A DNA stretch of 64,000 nt from Lachnospiraceae bacterium (lineage in GTDB: Bacteria > Bacillota > Clostridia > Lachnospirales > Lachnospiraceae), in NCBI GenBank assembly GCA_021771755.1, contig JAETOL010000001.1, positions 296,526-360,525 of the forward strand, read 5' to 3'. A program made the position numbers and the translations under genes. Below, piece by piece: positions 61,045-64,000 of the stretch. Numbering within the stretch: the stretch's first letter is position 1; the number at the start of each line of letters is the position of its first letter. Below the pieces are notes generated by a model. That model saw only the letters and a program-made list of their open reading frames with translations, was not told the DNA's origin and did no database searches.

Positions 61045-62241
61045 TTATTTTGCACCAAAACCATACTCTGCTGCCAGTTTTCTGAATTCCGGAAGAGAAT
61101 GAAGGATTGTCTCATAAGAAACACAATAGGCAAGTCTCACATATCCCGGACATGCAAAAGAGCTTCCAGGCACCATAAGAATATTATATTTTTTACCTGC
61201 CTCACAAAAAGCTTTTTCATCCGGAACCGGAGATTTTACAAAAAGGTAAAAAGCTCCCTGCGGCTTGATACACTGAAATCCACATTCCGTCAGCCCGTTA
61301 TAAAGGGCAAGACGGTTTCTGTCATAGGCTGCCACATCTACCTCCGCATCTACGCAGCGGGCAATCACCTTCTGCATCAGAGACGGCGCATTTACACTTC
61401 CAAGAATACGGTTTGCGATTCCGGCAGCAGCGATCACGGTATCGCTGTCTTCCAGCTCATCCGGAATCACCAGATATCCAATCCGCTCTCCGGGAAGAGA
61501 CAGGGACTTACTGTAAGAATAACCCACGACTGTATTATTGTAATACTTCGTCAGATAGGGCACTTCCACACCATCATAAGCCAGTTCCCGATATGGCTCA
61601 TCCGAGATCAGGTAAATCACCTTCCCGAACTCTCTTTGTTTTTCCTCCAGAACAGCTGCCAGAGCCCGGATCGTCTCCTCCGAGTAAACGACTCCGGTAG
61701 GATTATGAGGTGTATTTACGATCACTGCTCTGGTACTGGCAGTGATCTTCTCCTTCAATTCCCGGAGATTTGGCTGAAAAGTTTCGGTATCCGGAGAAAC
61801 TTCTATAAGCTTCCCGTCATAGTTTTTTACATACGCTCCATATTCCAGAAAATACGGTGCAAATACGATCACTTCTTCTCCTGGATTCAGGATTGTCTTC
61901 AGGATCACATTCAGTCCGCTTGCCGCACCTACTGTCATGATCAAATTTTTTGCAGAAAAAGCGGTTCCAAAACGACGGTTCAAGGACTGCGCAATCGTCT
62001 CTCTTACATCCTCAAAACCGGCATTGTTCATGTAACCATGAAGAACCGTGGGATCCTCGCTGTTCACCAGGTCAATGATTGCTTCCCGCACACAGTCCGG
62101 CGCCGGAACACTGGGATTTCCCAGACTGAAATCAAAAACCTTATCTGCTCCGTATTTTTTCTTCAGACGGTTTCCCTCCTCAAACATCGTACGGATTGCA
62201 GAATTATTCTGTACAAAAGGAATCATTTTTTCTGCTATCAT
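61045..62241 (-). CDS. Class I/II PLP-dependent aminotransferase
   Basis: 398 residues. The pyridoxal phosphate lysine is in YSYSKSLSLPGERIGY, and the conserved NTPHNPTGV and SDEPYREL segments are visible. The sequence resembles aspartate-type aminotransferases of clostridia, but the amino acid substrate cannot be fixed. It starts five bases after the transporter stop, so an amino-acid-related transporter and aminotransferase are co-expressed. Confidence 0.88.
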   Translation of the reverse strand: MIAEKMIPFVQNNSAIRTMFEEGNRLKKKYGADKVFDFSLGNPSVPAPDCVREAIIDLVNSEDPTVLHGYMNNAGFEDVRETIAQSLNRRFGTAFSAKNLIMTVGAASGLNVILKTILNPGEEVIVFAPYFLEYGAYVKNYDGKLIEVSPDTETFQPNLRELKEKITASTRAVIVNTPHNPTGVVYSEETIRALAAVLEEKQREFGKVIYLISDEPYRELAYDGVEVPYLTKYYNNTVVGYSYSKSLSLPGERIGYLVIPDELEDSDTVIAAAGIANRILGSVNAPSLMQKVIARCVDAEVDVAAYDRNRLALYNGLTECGFQCIKPQGAFYLFVKSPVPDEKAFCEAGKKYNILMVPGSSFACPGYVRLAYCVSYETILHSLPEFRKLAAEYGFGAK

Positions 62242-62246
62242 ATCTG

Positions 62247-63725
62247 TCAGCTCCTGTCTTTTTTGTTCTTATTATGTCCAAATGCGATCCAGCCTACCAG
62301 CATAAGCATCGCAATACCTACGATCATCCATGGAACAAAATATGCTGTTCCTCTTGGCTTAAACATGTCATAATATCCTTTCAGATATATGATAGAAACT
62401 ACCACCGGAAGAACAATAAGCATATACATACGGATTCCTGCCGGGAATTTTGCACCTTTTCCCGTATTCGCTTCTTTCAGGAAATTGTCCCATCCCCATC
62501 CCTTTTTGGATGCACAGAAAAGCACAAACAGCACTGAACCAAGAGGAAGGATATTGTTGGATACAATAAAATCTTCCAGATCCATGATGTTGGTACCTTC
62601 ACCCAGAATCTGGATTCCGGACCATGGGCCAAATCCCAGCACTGCCGGCATAGACAGAATAATCACAAGCACAATATTGACCATGACTGCTTTTTTGCGT
62701 GTCCAGCCCCAAAGGTCAATCGCAAAGGACAGAATGTTTTCAAATACAGCAATTACTGTGGAAAGAGCTGCAAAGGACATAAACAGGAAGAACAGAGTAC
62801 CCCAGATTCTTCCGCCCATCATCTGATTAAATACATTTGGAAGCGTGATAAATACCAGTCCCGGACCGGCTCCCGGTTCCACACCAAAAGCAAAGCATGC
62901 CGGAATGATGATCATACCTGCCATTAATGCAACAAAAGTATCCAGGACAAGGATATTCAGACTCTCTCCTGCAAGAGTCAGATCTTTTTTCATATAGCTT
63001 CCAAAGATTTCCATAGCTCCGATTCCGATACTCAGGGTAAAAAATGCCTGAGACATGGCTCCGAAGATCACATTTCCGATTCCGGCCTTTTTTATATTAT
63101 CAAAGTTCGGTACCAGATAAAATTTAATTCCTTCCATCGCGCCTTCCAGCGTCGCTGAATGAACTGCCAGCACAACGATCAGTGCCAGAAGGCAGATCAT
63201 CATCACCTTGGTAATTCTTTCTACACCATTCTGAAGTCCCAGAGAGCAGATTCCAAATGCCAGAAGAACTGCCAGGATCATCCAGAATGTCATCGTACCG
63301 GTAGACTGCTGAAAATTTCCAAAGAACTCTGTCACCTGCCCTGTGTCAGCGCCCGCAAGCTTTCCTGTTGCCATTACATAGCAGTAATACATGGTCCAGC
63401 CTGCAACCATGGTATAAAACATCATCAGCATGTAATTACCGATCATTCCCATGTAGCTGTATTTGTGGAAATTAGATCCCTGTGGCTCCAGTTCATGGAA
63501 TGCCTTCGCTGTACTTTTTCTGCTGGCACGTCCCACAGCAAACTCGCTGACAAGGATCGGCAGACCCAGCACTACAAGAAATACCAGATAGATCAGAACA
63601 AATGCTGCCCCTCCGTATTGTCCTGCCATGTATGGGAATTTCCATACGTTTCCAAGACCAATGGCGCACCCGGCTGATACCAGAATAAAGCCAAGTCTCG
63701 AACCAAAAGTTTCTCTTTCTTTCAC
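62247..63725 (-). CDS. Sodium-dependent transporter (NSS/SNF family)
   Basis: 492 residues with about eleven to twelve helices. The N-terminal family signature GSRLGFILVSAGCAIGLGNVWKFPYM contains the sodium and substrate site of LeuT-type carriers. It likely imports an amino acid or amine with sodium. The start is a GTG with AGGAGGGG upstream. It shares an operon with the aminotransferase, hinting at an amino acid substrate. Confidence 0.92.
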   Translation of the reverse strand: MKERETFGSRLGFILVSAGCAIGLGNVWKFPYMAGQYGGAAFVLIYLVFLVVLGLPILVSEFAVGRASRKSTAKAFHELEPQGSNFHKYSYMGMIGNYMLMMFYTMVAGWTMYYCYVMATGKLAGADTGQVTEFFGNFQQSTGTMTFWMILAVLLAFGICSLGLQNGVERITKVMMICLLALIVVLAVHSATLEGAMEGIKFYLVPNFDNIKKAGIGNVIFGAMSQAFFTLSIGIGAMEIFGSYMKKDLTLAGESLNILVLDTFVALMAGMIIIPACFAFGVEPGAGPGLVFITLPNVFNQMMGGRIWGTLFFLFMSFAALSTVIAVFENILSFAIDLWGWTRKKAVMVNIVLVIILSMPAVLGFGPWSGIQILGEGTNIMDLEDFIVSNNILPLGSVLFVLFCASKKGWGWDNFLKEANTGKGAKFPAGIRMYMLIVLPVVVSIIYLKGYYDMFKPRGTAYFVPWMIVGIAMLMLVGWIAFGHNKNKKDRS

Positions 63726-63756
63726 TGATTTCCCCTCCTAAAAAATAATCGAAATT

Positions 63757-63785
63757 ATTATATCACATTAAAGTGATATTGTGAA
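63757..63785 (-). promoter_or_regulatory. Transporter promoter with a perfect palindromic operator
   Basis: On the minus strand TTCACA and TATAAT are 17 bases apart. The palindrome ATATCAC-6-GTGATAT (63760-63779) fills the spacer and reaches into the -10, where a repressor would block polymerase. Confidence 0.65.
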
Positions 63786-64000
63786 CAAGAGATTCAGGAG
63801 GGAGATGGTCTTATTGCAATAATCCTTCATTTTTCTATTAGCCTATGCTCCCACGAGGGGAGAGACAGAATAATGGCAGTAATTACTCTCCTTCCTATAA
63901 TGTCAAGCCCTAAATCATTAATTTTTCAGGCTTTTCTTTAAATATTTACCTCATAAAACAGAGCCAAAAGTGTATGACAGTCATTGTATCTTGTACTGAA
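63786..64000. other. Terminal intergenic stretch with a CRISPR-repeat-like hairpin
   Basis: No gene is seen. The sequence at 63835-63866 contains GCTCCCACGAGGGGAG, which resembles the core of type I-C CRISPR repeats read on the opposite strand, but only one copy is present. Confidence 0.35.

Noticed and set aside
1-64000. tRNA, rRNA, insertion sequences, phage genes and CRISPR arrays
   Set aside because: I looked for them by eye and found no convincing example; no transposase or integrase ORF is present in the track.

Overview
The window looks like a chromosomal segment of a gut anaerobe of the family Lachnospiraceae (Clostridia), possibly Blautia-like. The pointers are protein families rather than a marker gene: a single-protein AdhE, an Rnf-type redox operon, agr-type peptide signalling, small clostridial families (DUF6440, DUF6472, YolD-like), and AGGAGG-type ribosome binding sites throughout. 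No rRNA or tRNA gene was recognised. Most of the window is compact core genome on the minus strand, interrupted by AT-rich accessory blocks.

Layout. (1) 1-9.75 kb, minus strand: a surface-glycan operon behind one strong promoter. It holds CDP-glucose 4,6-dehydratase (rfbG), the 3-dehydrase RfbH, two CapK/PaaK-type adenylate-forming proteins flanking a flippase, a TPP enzyme, a short-chain dehydrogenase and a glycosyltransferase that runs off the window. The matching cytidylyltransferase rfbF sits alone 27 kb away (36.8 kb). Together they could make a CDP-3,6-dideoxyhexose, possibly a branched yersiniose-type sugar. (2) 10-20.5 kb: pgi, peroxide-defence genes (yaaA, bcp), a Y-family polymerase with a YolD-like partner, a HAD phosphatase, an XRE regulator, a CobW-type GTPase and secA. 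(3) 20.7-24.2 kb: NusG domain II protein plus Gx transporter (plus strand), convergent with ApbE flavin transferase and a VanZ-inositol monophosphatase fusion. (4) 24.2-29.1 kb: an accessory block with a small DUF6440 gene, an XRE-superoxide-reductase-like fusion, and an ABC exporter with its own two-component system and a divergent XRE gene. (5) 29.1-30.6 kb: glyoxalase-like protein, 8-oxoguanine glycosylase, DUF6472.

(6) 30.6-35.3 kb, plus strand: an Rnf-like operon with promoter, near-consensus Rex operator and terminator, but only four genes: rnfC, rnfD, a greatly enlarged rnfG and a divergent rnfE-like gene. RnfA and RnfB are absent. The RnfG-like protein has two nearly identical 131-residue FMN-binding-like repeats inserted into its FMN domain. 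With ApbE nearby, this could be a NADH-linked route that passes electrons to flavins outside the membrane. (7) 35.3-47.7 kb: FUSC protein, BFD-like ferredoxin, rfbF, a radical SAM protein, a eukaryotic-type HisA, a lipoprotein, an ABC pair, dapB, dapA, a corrinoid adenosyltransferase, an SSB-like protein and typA.

(8) 47.8-56.4 kb: an AT-rich island with a DUF3990 toxin-like cassette, a broken gene and an agr quorum-sensing locus in the order agrA-agrC-agrD-agrB. It is followed in line by two secreted proteins of unknown function and a three-gene ABC exporter. (9) 56.5-64 kb: phosphotransferase, adhE with Rex-like operators on its promoter, a small (p)ppGpp synthetase, an aminotransferase and a sodium-dependent transporter.

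The two parts most worth follow-up are the four-gene Rnf-like operon with its chimeric RnfG, and the agr-linked secretion island. All functional statements rest on reading the protein sequences by eye; no database search was run.
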